A stretch of 64,000 bases of DNA from Heterodera schachtii (Eukaryota > Nematoda > Chromadorea > Rhabditida > Heteroderidae): the NCBI GenBank assembly GCA_023374025.1, contig SIJG01000056.1, positions 737,935-801,934 of the forward strand, in the 5' to 3' direction. Position numbers and translations under genes: made by a program. The notes under the pieces are model-generated. The model did not search any database and was not told the origin of the DNA. It saw only the letters and a program-made list of their open reading frames with translations. Below, one piece after another: positions 46,205 through 60,000 of this stretch; positions within the stretch are counted from its first letter, which is position 1; each line of letters starts with the position of its first letter.

Positions 46205-47990
46205 AGTGAAAGGAGTGAAAATGTGTGTTTTGGGGGGTCGCAGGGGGCGGGGGGGGGCAAATGGGGGGACACTCCTCCCCCGCATTTGGGGCGGAGCCCC
46301 CGCGGGGATCATCCACCAATTCCCATCACATCCAACCCCAACCCCAACAACCATCATCATCGTCATGCACACACACTCTCCACTCACTCACTCATACAGC
46401 AGCAGCACAATCCATCGGCGGCGGCGCGGGCGGCGCGGCGGTCGAATTGTCGGGCGACGAAGCGCTGGAGGGGAGAGCAGCAATGACGACGACCAAATTT
46501 GGGGGCAGTAGGGGGGGGGGGGAGGGCGTGAATTGGGATGGATTGGGGGAGAGAAAGCGCAAAACGGGGTCGGGGGACAACCAAAGGGCGGGGATTGGGC
46601 GCGGAAAAAGCGGAGCCGGGCCGGGAACCGGTCTCGGAAGCATCGGAAACGGGGAAACGGATCGGGGATAATGAAAACGGGGACTAGAGAAACGGGGTGG
46701 GGATAAACAAAATGGGGATCGTGATTGGAAACGGGGGGGAGGGTGGAATCTCCTAACAAATAAGCGGGGATGAAGACGAGGAATTGGAATTTGAAAGGGG
46801 ACACCTAAAGCGGGGATCAATTTAATCAAAAAGCGGGGGAATGAAATTTATGCGGGGACAGACAGTGACGGGGACTGATATTGGTCTATTTATGAGACCG
46901 GCAGGGGGAGGCAATCAGCAACAGGCATTCTTCAGTGATGTGATTAACAACAACACAGCAAACAGCAGGGCGGAAGAGGAAGAAAAATTGGGCGGAAACG
47001 GGGTCGGCATGATCAAAAAGGGGGCAGAGGACTGATCAATGATCAGCAGGCCAACAAAACGGGGGCGAGGAACGGGGACACGGGGCCATGCGCATGATCA
47101 GCTGCAGAGAGGCCCAATCAGGCTCTACTGCGCGATCTAATGATCAGTTTTGCAAATTGGAACGAACCCATGCGTGGGTAGATTAGTCCCTATTAGCCTA
47201 ATGATGGATTAAAAAAAAAGTAAAGGGAGGAGCCGAGTAAAAAATCGGGGAATAAAAGAGTAGAAGGGGACAGCACAGATAATTAGAGCCGAACGGTAGG
47301 TCAAAGTCGGCTTCTTCAGTGATTGGTGATCTTATGATCACTGATCAACTGCTACGAATTGGGACTGAGCCGCCATAGAAGCGGGGTGAACCTTACAAAA
47401 AAGCAATTTCGGGGACAAAAAGGAAAGCGGGGAACGGGGCAATTTACCCGATAAAGTATGCCTGATGATCAGTGATCAGCAGAAGTGATCAGTTGCCGGT
47501 TTTTGCAAGTTATGCCGAGCCCAGGGGGCGCCGGCTATGATCAGTGAGCGGGGCGAATTAAACATGCGCAATTTCGGGGAGAAAGCGCGCGGGGAAATGC
47601 GCTTTTGGCGGGGAAGGGGGCGGGGAATTGGAGGACGGACGGACGGATGACGACGACCTCTTCCACCAGCAGCGGAGCAGTACACCACCACCAATTCCAA
47701 CCCGACGACGACCACCACTTCCAACCAGCAGCACTAATTCCCCTCCTCTCCCCCCCCCCCCCCCAAATTGGGTCAGGGCTGTCGCGCGCGGGGGGCGGGG
47801 ACGACGGGGACGGGGCGGGGAGGGGCAGTTTGAGGGAGGGAGGACACACGACGAAGACGGAGGACGGAGGAGGACGGAGGAGGAGGGCGAGCGCGGGGAT
47901 GGATTTACTTAAATCAGTCAGTCAGTCGCAGATTTGCGTTTGGATAATGGGGGGGGGGGGAAAGATCGATTTGAAATTTGAAATTTTTTA
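46205..47990. repeat. G-run-rich region upstream of the receptor gene
   Basis: The plus strand has dozens of runs of four or more G, such as GGGGGTCG, GGCGGGGGGGGGC and ACGGGGACGGGGCGGGG, often closely spaced. This makes several G-quadruplex-capable stretches 0.7-2.5 kb upstream of the receptor start codon. Numerous TGATCAG sites also occur at 47030-47490. Confidence 0.55.
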
Positions 47991-48119
47991 GGATAATTGA
48001 AATTTTTAGCATAATTAATGTGATCAGATACCATTTTAGGGGGCACTAAATTCTATCAAATTTGGATGATTGAATCTGAAAGTGAGTTCCAATCGTTTGA
48101 TCACTTTTTTCTCTGCTAG

Positions 48120-48380
48120 TCTCTCTCTCTCTCTCTCTCACTCTCTTTCGCTCCTTTCTGACTTCTTTCAATCATCCATTTTTCTCTAGCTGTATGCATG
48201 CCTCTCGCTCTTTCAATCCACTCTCTATCTTTTCCCTATCCATGAGATTCCCCTCCAATGCTTTCTCTGATTACTCTGCCAGCCATCTTCTCTCTCTGAT
48301 TTCTCTATCTCTACCTCACTCTCTCTCTCTCTCCGCTTCGTTCACTCTCTACTTTTCCTCCTTTCTCTCCCCCCCCCCCC
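48120..48380. repeat. CT-rich microsatellite tract
   Basis: Repeated CTCTCTCT runs separated by short unique sequence, and a run of C near 48370. The Ser/Leu-rich open frame over it is a composition artefact. Confidence 0.7.
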
Positions 48381-51300
48381 TCTCTCTCGCGCATGCTTTT
48401 CATGCAAAAGCCTCCGCTTCTCCCGCTGCTTCCTTTCTCTCCATGAACCGGCTTCTCCCTTCCGCTTCTCTTTCTTCCACTTTCACCCTCATTCCCCCAC
48501 ACCCACAGGCCCAGATCCGCCCATGATCCGATGATCTGATCGGTCGGAGTAGCAGCAGCAGCAGCAGCACCATCGTGGTCGTCCTCTTCGTCGTCGTCGT
48601 CGTTGGCTGGTGCAATTTTGCATTTACGGACGGACAGTCGCGCGGTTCATCCCCCGAGGGGTGGGGGGCGGGGAAAGCGGCGGCGGCTGACAGAATGCCA
48701 AACACAATCGCCCCAAAAACCGGATTTTTTTTTGTCCCCTCAGGGGACGGGGGCAGGAAAATTTGCACGTCAGTCATCTTCTTCCACCATCAACACAACG
48801 CCACAACAGCGCCGAATGGGGGGAAATGAAGAAGATTTGTTGGCGGATTAGGGGGGATAAAACGGGGAGAAATTTGTGCGGGGGGAGGGGGGGGGGGAAC
48901 AAGTTTTGTTGGGGGGGGGGGGAGGAAATTCCAAAACGTTTCGCCTGAGGGCAAAAAATTTGCCCGAAATTTTTGGTGCATTTAAAAGCACAATTCACGC
49001 AAAATTTTATGCTAATTAATTTGAAATACAATTGTATTTTTGTTTTGAATATGTGAGAAAATGTGTAAAAAATAAAATTTCATTTTAAATTTAAATTTTA
49101 CGCAATTTTAAAATGATAAAAATGAGAAAATAATTTTTGAAATTACATAAAATAGAAAAATTGGAAAAAAATTAATAATTATTTCATTTAAAAGTAAATT
49201 AATTTTATGCGTTAAAAAATACACACAAAATATAATTAAATAACAGTATTATAACCGTATTAAATTGAAAATAAATTAAATGAAAAAGTGAAAAAAAAAA
49301 TTGGTGCAAATGCAAAATTTTAAACTTTCAGAAATTAAATAATATTTTATTAATAATGGATTAAGTCAAATAATTTATCGAAAATTCTAGAAAAAGTAAA
49401 CATTTATCAAATTAAAACAATAAATAAAATAAGGATTTATATATTTAAAAATTAAAAAAGTTAATTTTAAATTTAATTATTTTTTTAAATTTCAAAAAAA
49501 AAATAATTTTAATAATAAGAGACAATTAATTTATATTGAAAAACATGTAGAAAAAAGAAATAAGATATAAATAATTAAAATTTAATTAAAAATAACATTT
49601 TATATCATGTTTAAAAATAATGAAAAAAAACTAAATAATTAATAATTCAATCAAATTAAATTAATTTGTGAAAATGCAAAATTTGAAAATCCGCCGCGCT
49701 TTGGCGTTGCGTTCAGGTTGCCCCCCCGGGCGTCCCCTCAAGGCCATTTTCCGAGGGCAGCAGATCATTCCATTCTTTTCGCTTCGCATTTTGTTTCGTC
49801 CCCAATTTTCGTTCCGATTTTTGCCCCGCCGGCGTTTTTGGGGGGCGACGGACGGAAAAAATGGAGGAAAAAATCGAATTTTTGGTTACCTTTTACCTAC
49901 ATTTATTACATGGAGCACACATATTGTGTAATTTATTGTTTGTTACACAACCGTATCAAATAAAGGGAGGCCAAAAAAATTTCCACAGCCACAAAATGTT
50001 GCCTTGGGGCATGAAAATTTGGTTGGTTTTTTAAAAAACAAAAAAAAAAATTGCAATACAAAATTTTTTTATGCCCTTGGGCGAGGGACACAAAAATTTG
50101 GACGGAGGGGGGCAATTGACAACCGAACAACAAAACCATCACAACCACAACCTCAATTCAATTTTTTTTTTTTTTTGTAAATTTTTGCCCGCCGCAGGGG
50201 GCAAGGTCATGGACGGAAGCCCAAAGAGACGGCAGCGAACCCATCAAAAAAAACCCTCAAAAAATTAGAGGAAAATGGGGAAATTTTCGATGCAATGAAT
50301 TGGAGGGGGAGGGGACAAGGTCGTGAACAAATAAATCTGCATGAAATTAGTAAAAAAAAGAAAGAAACAGAAATTGTGAACTGAAAAAATAATCTGTCAG
50401 AAAATCGGAAGGTTAGGCGTAATAATAAAGGGAAAAATTGTGTGACCTAATTGATAATTGAGCCTAATTAATTAAATGGTAAAGGCGGCAATAATAATAA
50501 AATGCAAAATGGAGGCAATTTGAAATAAATTAACCAATATATTTTACAGAATTTAGACACAATTCACTCAAAAAAAGCAATTAGAAAAAAACGAATTCAA
50601 ATTTAATTTACAAAATTTGACATCTTTTGCATTAAACTGCGCAACTGCTTAAATTGTTAAAAACAAAATAAAAAAATAAATAAAATTCAAAGAATTGATT
50701 CATTTAATTAACTCCAAATATGAGGGGGGTAATTAGATCAAATTAGAATAAAACAAAAATTGATGAACATCAAATTAGGCCAACCATTTGATCGGCCTTT
50801 TTTAAATAATATAATCCATCAAAAAATAGCAAAATTAAAAAAAAATGTAAAAAAAAACGGAACCCATTTTTTTTTGCTGATGAAAATATGTGCTTTTTCA
50901 TGCACATGGGCTGCTGTAATTGGGCAAAATATGTATGAAAGCACACACATTTGGTGCTCTGCTAATCGGAGGACTGCTTATGCTTCCCATGGTCAAATAA
51001 GGGAGAGAAAGCGGAGGCCCCCGAGGGGACGGGGGACAAAACGACGACGACGGACGGACGAAAGTGCGCGTCGCCATTTTGGTCATTTTTCGTCGTTTTC
51101 GTTCGTCGTTTGTCCAATTTTTTGGGCGCTCCGCGCCTTAGTCCTCCTCCCCAATGAGGGCGCAAAGCGCAATCCGGAAGTTTGTTCATCACCAGCTTCA
51201 TAAGGGGGCGAATTGGTGCGCAAAAGCGCATGGCGATTGCGCAGCAACCGCCGAAAATCGCGCCCGCCCCGGGCGGAGAGCCAAGCCCAATCGTAGTCCA

Positions 51301-51566
51301 ACAACAAAAAAAGCGGGGGAGAAAAAACCGGATTTTCCACTACAAGCCAACCAAAAATTTCTCCAAGGACCACCCCCCTCGGCGAGGCGGGGGGTTGCGA
51401 GCGGAGCCCCACTCCATTCCATTTTTGGAGGGGAGAGATTTTGGGGAAAATTGGGGGGCGGGGGGGGGACGGATGGATGATGGTGATGACCATCCATTCC
51501 CTTCCCCAAAAGGATGGTCAAATTGGTCGGTTGCTGTGCTGTGTGGTCATCATCATTAACCGCCAG

Positions 51567-51568
<2 letters not shown>

Positions 51569-51614
<46 letters not shown>

Positions 51615-51615
51615 T
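51569..51615. repeat. (ATC)n microsatellite, about 15 units
   Basis: Uninterrupted ATCATCATC run. The poly-Met and poly-Asp antisense frames come from this repeat. Confidence 0.9.
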
Positions 51616-51804
51616 AGTTTTAGCCGATTTGATCAAAGCAAAAAAAAAAAAAAAGTGCGGTACGCCAAAAAAGGAAACTTTGCTGTTTCTGTTGCACACA
51701 TTTCGCGCACAACATACACACAAACACAACGCCACAATCAACATATATTGCAACAATTTGTGGGCAATGTGTGGGCAAAAGAAAGGGAAATAAACGAAAG
51801 AAAC

Positions 51805-51885
51805 CGGCCGGCACCGGCTGGGCATTGAACCGGGCCACAAAACCCAGTTTCCAAAAAAGAAGCCACTAAGCCATCCGCCGAGGCG
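51805..51885 (-). other. tRNA-like sequence with A and B boxes (tRNA relic or SINE head)
   Basis: On the minus strand TGGCTTAGTGG (51873-51863) fits the A-box pattern TRGCNNAGYNGG and GGTTCAATGCC (51831-51821) fits the B box GGTTCRANNCC. The 31-base gap between them is normal for a tRNA gene. However, acceptor and T stems pair poorly, so it is unlikely to be a working tRNA. A tRNA-derived SINE head or decayed tRNA is the better reading. Confidence 0.35.
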
Positions 51886-54096
51886 TGGGGGGGGGGAGCG
51901 CGATGGTCGAACAGATTTTAACATATCCCTTGTGGCATTACAGTGGGTTTTCAAATTTAATTAAAATATTTGTTGTACGAAATGCAATTCCTAGATTCGG
52001 AAAATTTCGGAATTTCTCGGGTTTTAAATTTATAATTCTCAATAAATTTTGGGCACTTTTTTTTTTGAGTTGATTGACTCGTAAAATTTATTTAGCCAAT
52101 GTTTTTGAATGCCAATTTTCAAGAATTATTTTAAAAATGCTAAATTTTCAAAAATTGAAAATAAAAAATCTCCGAGCGAAAATGGAAATTATTTATTCAA
52201 ATTATAACTGTTTTTTTGTTGTTTTGATTAATTTTTTTGTGAGAATGGCACAGAAAAGAAAGCTGAATAAATTGTTGACACAGAAAAATAAGCCTTAATG
52301 CCTTCCTTTTCACTAAATACATTTTTGGCATCCTTTGACGCGAAAGTCAATCCCGCCGAGAACGGCATTTTAAGGCGTTTTCGGGCAAATTTTTCCAGGA
52401 TTTATTAAATACATATTTATTCCAGGCATTAATTTTTGTTTATGATTAGTGTAGTATGTAGAACATGTTTTTATCACAATAACTAAATGCCACCAAATCT
52501 CTCATCAATTTAAAACAAAGTACAAAATAGAAAATAGAAAATTCAAAGAGAAAAATTTAATTTAATTAATTAATTTAAATGAAATGTTCCTTAATTAAAA
52601 AACAAAATAAAATTTTCAAAAAATAAAATCAAAATTTAATTAATTTATTTAAATGAAATGTTTCTTAATTAAGTACAATTAAAAAAATAAAATTTTCCTT
52701 AGTTATTAATGTTTCTTCAAAATTTAATTTTAAACTAAATGTTTTTAAAATTTCAAAATAAAAAATTATTATTTGAATTTATATTAAATGTTTTCTTAAT
52801 TTATATAAATTAATTTTTAATTTGAATTAAATATTTCTTAATTAATTACTAATTTTTTGTCCATAAAAATTAAATTTTTTATTCTAATTTAATTTAAATA
52901 TTTTTTAATTAATTACTTATGTTATTTTGTCCTGTCCAAAGTCGATATTTCACATTGTTTTAGTGAACGACATTAGTAATTTGTAGTCTATTATTTAATT
53001 AATTTCTGGAACAAAAAAAAGAGATAATTATCTTCACTTACATACAGATTTATGCGATTATATCGAAAATGAATTTGATGAATGGAAAAATTGTTGAGAT
53101 GAAATTCAAAAAAAATTTCGAATTTATGAAATTGAAGCCAATTTATGAGTTTTTTATTAAGGGGTTTGAGTGAGAAATTTTGTGAAATCTGTGAAATTTG
53201 TGATACTGATCTCGAGAATATCACTTTGTCGAGCCGAGAATCGAGATTGAACACAGAGAGAGACACTCGAGGCCGAGTTTAATTAATGCCGAAAGTCGAG
53301 AGTAAAATCAAAAAAAAAAACTCCGAGATTTGATTAAGCTTGACAATAACTTTTTGAGCAAAGAAATGAGCAAAGTTTATTATTTTGCTCATTTTATAAT
53401 ATATAGACAGAATAGATCAGATTTTTATCGTGATCTCAAAACCTGAAAATCAGGAAAATTTTCGAAGAAGAAATCCTAGGGCCTTAGAAAATTTTTCCAG
53501 AAAAATTTAAAGAGTACAAAATCCTCTACAAATGGCTTTTGCGTAAAAGACTTTTTGATAAGCTTAAAATTTAGGCTTACATGAATTATTTCAAATTTTT
53601 TGGGCGATTTTTTCCCCATATTTTTGAATTTTTTAAAAACATATACCGATTTTATGAAAAAATTATGTTAAATTACATACCAGGGAGGGTAACTGATAAT
53701 TTTGGCAATCGAAAATCAGAACTCCGACGATTCAAAAAAAAAAAAAATTTGGCAATCGGAATTTCGACAGCCCAAAAATATCATAAATATGCCGTCCCAT
53801 CCCGATTGTATACCAAAATAGAAAAATTTCTTTGGCACAATTTCAAAAAAATTCTTACGCCGGTGGAACATTCAAAATTCTGCTCAAATTCAACGGTGAA
53901 CTTATCATTTTCTGTCACACTGTACTGTATTTAATAGTGTAAAATTATTTATCAAGAAAAAAAAACAGTGTCAAAAATCAAAAACTTTGATCGGGCACAA
54001 ACAACAATCGATCGATCGATTGATTGATCGGCCCACCAACGAACAGTTTTAACTGATCAAATTGTGCCACACATTCATCTTCGTCAAATCCACTCA

Positions 54097-57000
54097 TTAT
54101 TGCAGCAGCCGTGCCATCGTTTTGAACTTCCGCTCCAAAACGTCCACGCGGCCGTCCAAGCGGACACACAAATGCTTCAGCTCCCGGTTCTCCTTTTTCA
54201 GCTGCGCATTTTGGTCCTTCAACTGCTCCAACTCCCAGCGCATGTCATTGCGCGCCTTCTCCGACTCCTATATTGGGTGATTAACCAAGGCATTTAAAAA
54301 GCAATTAAAATTTAATGAGTGCCAAAAAGGGTCGAGAAAGTCCAGAGTTACGATCCCCGACTACTAATTGAGAGATAAAGCCATTTCAAAAAACAATTAA
54401 AAATTTAAGTGAGGGCCAAAAAAGATCTAGAATCTGAAGGCCATGAAATTGTTGGCCTTCTTCGACTCCTAATTGGATGATAAGCAATTTCAAAAAGAAA
54501 TAAAATTTAATTAGTGCCAAAAAATGCCGAAAATCCCGAGCCTTGAAATTGTGCCACTTCTCCAACTCCTAACTGGGTGATGAAACGCGGCATTTAAAAG
54601 GCATTTAAAATTTAATGAGTGTCAAAAAAGGCCATTGCGCCTTCTCCGACTCATAATTGTGATTATAAAGCCATATTAAAAAAGCAATTAAACATTTAAT
54701 GAGTGCCAAAAAAAGATTAAGAATTTGGGGACAAAATGGCGCCCAATTTCTGTCGTAAAAATTCGCTTTTTGCTAATTTAAATATTTTTCAAATCAAAAT
54801 TCAAAGGCTATCAATTAATTCGGAAAAGGGCCAACCAATACATTTTGGATTTTTGAATTTTAATTATTTAAAATTGATACAATTAAATAATAATATTTCA
54901 TATTATTCTCTGTGCCCTACTCTTTCCACTCGGCTCATGCTGCTCTCCACCAGAAATGAGTCCAACCGTTGCAGACGCTGCTGTGCCGACAGTCTGTACA
55001 TCTGAAAGCAAATTTACGGGTTTTAGAATTTTCGAATTGTTTTTTTTTTAATTTTTGCCACGGCACCTCGCTCATGCGCTTCTCCGCCTCCGGCTCAATC
55101 ACTTGACGATAGTGAATATTGGCACGGCGTGCCAAATCCTGCAGTTGGTCAAGCTGATCGCTGGCCTAAAAATAAATAATAATTAAAAATGTAAAAATTG
55201 AAATAATTTAAAAGAGATTTTAAAAATAAATAATAATTTAAAGATATTAAATTGGTCTGCTCTGGGCTCACCTCGTCATAATTGATCTGTTCAGCGCAAC
55301 TAATCACAATGTCCTCAATACGGCCCAGCATGGCCAACGCGCGGTCCAACAAAGCGCCGTAGGGAAAGCACAAAACGCCAGAAAAAGATTTTTTTAAAAT
55401 TAATTTATAAAAAATAAATTTTAAATAAAATAATTAATATTACGTCAATTTTTTTTTTAAATTAATTTATAAAAAATAAATTTTTAAAGAAAAAAGATAA
55501 TTAATATATTTAATTTTGGGAATTAATAATTCTAATATATATTTTTAAAACAATTTAAATAATAAAATTTATAATAAAAATTAAATAAGTAAAATTTAAA
55601 TTTTAAAAATTAAAAGCAAAAATTATTTTTGAATTTAATAAATTAATTATTATTAAAAATGGTAACAATATTTTTAGTGAAATTTGTATATTTTTCTCAC
55701 CTTCGTCCAGAAAGGAGCGCATTGCGTCCACGGGGTTTAACACATGAACATGGAGACGGGTTAACAGCTGAATGGGCTGCGCAAGACGAGGCTCACGGTT
55801 CAACTACATTTAATTAAATAATTTATTTAATTTAAAATAATTTATTTATTTTTTATTTATTCAGGCAAAATATTTTTAAGTTTTGCATGAATTTGTTTTT
55901 GTTATGGTTAACTTGTTAATAACCTTAGGAAATGTTTTATTCCTTTTGAGATTCCATAAATTAAATCCCGTAAATTAATTTAGAATTTTAAAATATTTTT
56001 TGAATTATTTTTTAACAATTTTTTGGCACGATAACCTTCCGTTGGCTTTCCTGTCAACAGCCATTGCGCTCGGCCAATCAGCTGATAATAGCCCTGGTTC
56101 AGCAACTGTCCGCACAACTCATCCCAATGGGGGTGTACACGACGAAGATCACTGAGCTGAAAATGATTTATAAAAAAAAATTGGATTAGTTTTATCCGGT
56201 GGCCAAAATTAAATCACTTTGTTTGATCGGCTGAATGATCAATGGAATTAATGGTCTGATCAAAATTCGCATGGTCAACTAATAGATCTGATCAGAAGGC
56301 CAAAATCATTCGGTTAAATAAATCTGTTGCTAAATGATCAAGCGAATCAATTAGTCTGATCAAAATTCGCATGAGCAACCAATTTGTCTAATCAGAAGCG
56401 GTTAAACGAATCGGTTAAATAAATATGTGCTAATTGATCGAGGAATTAATTAGTCTGTTCAGAATTCACATGATCGACTAATTGATCTGATCAGTCGGCA
56501 AAAAAATCAATTAAATTAGTCTCCTGTAATTAGCCAAATGAATCTGATCATAAATTAATTAGCGATTGGCCCAAAAAACAGTTTCGAAAAACATTTAGCC
56601 AATTTGAAAACTGTGCCTCTTTGTAGGAAAGAAGGCCCAAAGTTTGGAGCAGTACAGTGACCGGCATGCGCCAGCTGACCATGCCGGACACAAACTGAGG
56701 CGATTGGGCAGCGGATGAAGCAGCTAAACCGTCCAACGCAGTACGGGACTAAATGAAAATAAATTAAATAAGAATTTAAAGCAATTAAAAATAAAATAAA
56801 TTTATTTTTAATCCTAAATTTGATAATGAAAAGTTCAAGAAAGAAAGAAAAAAACAAAATAAAAATATAAACATTTCATTCAATTAAGTCAGTCAGTCTC
56901 ATTCAGCTTCTTCTTTATATTAATTCAATTAAAAAAAGCCAAAAACAAAAATAAAAATTATTTTTTAAAATGAAATTTTTTTTCGTAATGAAAATGCCCT

Positions 57001-60000
57001 TTGGTACAAATTAATTTAAAATTAATAAATGTTTCATGTTATTTATTATTGTGAATTTTAAAAATCTTCTGCTATGAAAAGTTAAATAAAAAATAAACAT
57101 TTAAAAATAAATTTAAAAATATTAAATTAAAATATGAAAATATTTTAATTAATTTGTTAAGCCGACCCCCTTCTGTGATGGGCTTGGGCTTGACCTTCGT
57201 CGGCCTGACCATCTGCTCGAGCTGCTAAAACCTCTTGTCCCACTGCTGATCGGTGCTTCGTCCATTCGCTAATGAAATTTTTGAAAATAATTTAAATAAA
57301 TTTAAATTTAATTTAAAAATTTCCCCCTACCGTAGCCGATACCGTAGACGAATGAAATCGCCCGGCTGCCCCTGGTACGGATGCTGACATTGTACCGCTT
57401 CCAGCAATTGTTGTAAGAGTGCGCTGAACATGTATGTACACCAATTAATTATACAACAGTAGTAGCCTGGCCGGAATTATTTTGTCCCCAAGTTACGGTA
57501 GGCCGTTGAGGCGCTTGCGAGGATACGGTAGACATCATTGAGAAGTCATCGCGCATGGACACCTGTTAATTTTTGTCTTTATTAATCTTTATGTGTTTTA
57601 AAAATTTATTAAATTTTCTTGCAATTAGCTAATTCCTTTAATTGTCTCATTAGCCACTTAAAATTTTTTAAGCATATATGGAAAAGAGGAGGGGGGGGGG
57701 GGGGGGGGTCGACGACCTTTTTTTTCTTTTAAAACCGTTTTCGGCACGTTTTTTTCAAAAAAAAAAAATTCGGGGAACAAAGGGGGCGGAGTACGGCACT
57801 GCCAATAGGTGCCTTCGGTGGAAAATTTGGAATTTTTAGGTCCAATTTTGAAAATTTTATGGAATTTACGGCGCAGAGATTTTTAAAATTCCAATGAATT
57901 TGCTAAAAAAAATCGTTTTAAAATTTTCCTTTCTTCCCTTTCGCTGGCTAACCCTCACGCCCATACCTCTTTTACACCGTCCCCCCCCCTCGCTGCGAAA
58001 TATATAAATTTTGAAATTTTAACAATTTTTTTATGTTTCAATCTCCGCCACCTCGTCCATTTCGATGCCGGTCAAACTGCGCTCGGCCGACCCGCTCCGG
58101 CGCCGGTGGCTCAGCAGCATCAGCGTTTGGTCCTCCTCCTCCTCCTCGTCCCCCGCCGCGTTGGTGATCGTCGTCGACGTGATCTCGTCCCGAGCCGAGC
58201 TTAAAAAACAATTTTTTTTTTTTTGGTGCCTCAAAAATTTCTAAAAAAAACGATTCCGTAAGAATTTATTCGATTATTTTTCGAAAACATTGCTTTTAAA
58301 GAAAAAGCCAGCTTAATTTCGTGAAAGAATCGAGAGTCTTAAACAGTCTATTTATTGATTGATCAATAATTGAATTTGCAAGAGAATTCTGTAGAAACAA
58401 CGAAAAACCGTACCGAAAGTCGCGCTCAGTCTCCTCCGACACGCTGCCGCAACTGCTGATCGGCGAAAGGACGTTCAGCTGATGTTGATAGCCACCTAAA
58501 TGCTCTTAGATTTGTGCATTTAATGCCAAAAAACGGTGCCAAATATTTTTCAAGAAAGTCCAAGAAAGTTTTTGACAATTTTTAAAGTTAAAATGTCGGC
58601 AATAGTTCCATCGAAAAACCTTGGCAAAAATTGTACACTCATCGCACAAATTTGGTCCAAGGGACTGTACATTTTGCCAAAGTTTTAAAAAATTACAAAT
58701 GCCAATGAAAGTGGCATTTTTCATTTATGCCAATGGCACAAACCCATCCAAAACTGACCATTCATTATCAGTCGACCGCTTCCGCCAACAACTCCACCGC
58801 AACAATTTGTGGTGCCCACCAGGCCGGCCGCACTTGTACCATTTGTCAACGATGCCGATGAACGCCTTGGAGTCGTCGTCGTCGCGCTTGATGCCAGCTG
58901 CTGTTGCTGTTGGGGTGCCGTGCCACTGGTGGCGGCAGCGGCTGTCACCAAATTGAGCGACGGCGACGGCGCGTCCTCGCGACGGAAGCGTCGACTGTAA
59001 ATTTGAATGTGAATTTTTTTATGATAATTAATTTAAATTCAATTAAGGAATTTAATAAACTTAATTTAAAAAAATTTTTATAATTTAAACCACTAATAAG
59101 ATTTATTTATAATATTTTATAAATATTGAAAAATTTGAATTAATTAAACAGTTTTATAGAGAATGGACAAAATAAATGTTTTTAAATTTAAAAAAGAAAA
59201 TATTTTAGAATAAAAATTATATATATTTTTAAATTTTTTGCCAAAGGCTTAATCACTTTTATTTCTTATTTAAATATTAGAATATTATTAAAAAATATAT
59301 ATCAAACTTAATAAGAATTGGTAAAATTTATTTTCAACTCCTAAAATTGTTTATTCAATTAAATTAATCTTTTAATTCCAAAAATTTAAAAAATAAATAA
59401 AATTTTAAACATTAATATGGTTTCTGTTTGCCTGGTGGTGTTGATCAGCGTTTCGCTGGTGGTGCCCGATGTTGCGGACAGAAATGAGCACGGCGACTCG
59501 CTGCCGCCGGTGGGCGACGACGGCGATGAGCCGGCGCGAGTTTGGCCAAAAGTGGCGCCGGAAGGGCGCCGCGCCGGGAACGACGCCTTAAGGCAAAGTG
59601 CCACTTTTCATCGAACGGAGCGTTTAAGCCGGTCCAATTAAAAACTGAAACGAATGCGTCCCCCCGACTTAAAATCCCCAGTTTTCCGTGCCCTGGATAT
59701 TCTCGATCCGAAATAAAATTTTGGCTTGGAATTCCGATTTCCGCAAAAATTTTGTGCGTAGGATTTTCTTACCCGCTCGTCTGACGATGACTCCGTCATC
59801 CGCAAAGTGCCGACTCCGTTTGCCGTGCCATTCGCCAATTCATGCCCGTCCAGCGATTGGCTGCGCCGTTCTTTGATCGCCGACGAATGTTCAGGCACTG
59901 ATTCATTGGGTGCTTCAGCTGATGTTCTGCTGGACACTGCTCCAACTCGGCGGCTGCCAACAGTGGCGGCGGATCATAACAGTGTGATCAGTTTTTGGTT

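Larger units (their letters stand above)
45505..54096. other. 8.6-kb interval between the two minus-strand genes, no gene recognised
   Basis: It holds G-rich sequence upstream of the receptor (46205-47990), a CT-rich tract (48120-48380), very AT-rich stretches (49010-49680, 52440-52930), an (ATC)n run (51569-51615) and one tRNA-like sequence (51805-51885). Open frames of 100-150 codons here are low-complexity (Gly, Pro, Arg or Ser runs) and show no domain. The region just right of 45504 should contain the receptor promoter. Confidence 0.55.

Noticed and set aside
46206..46829. Long overlapping frames rich in Gly on one strand and Pro/Arg on the other (up to 148 codons)
   Set aside because: G-run composition leaves several frames open at once. 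No start context, splice sites or domain is visible.
50760..51203. 147-codon plus-strand open frame
   Set aside because: It begins in AT-rich sequence and ends in biased GC sequence, with no recognisable motif, and the opposite strand is equally open.
51198..51954. Minus-strand frames with poly-Met or poly-Asp
   Set aside because: Both come from the (ATC)n microsatellite at 51569-51615.
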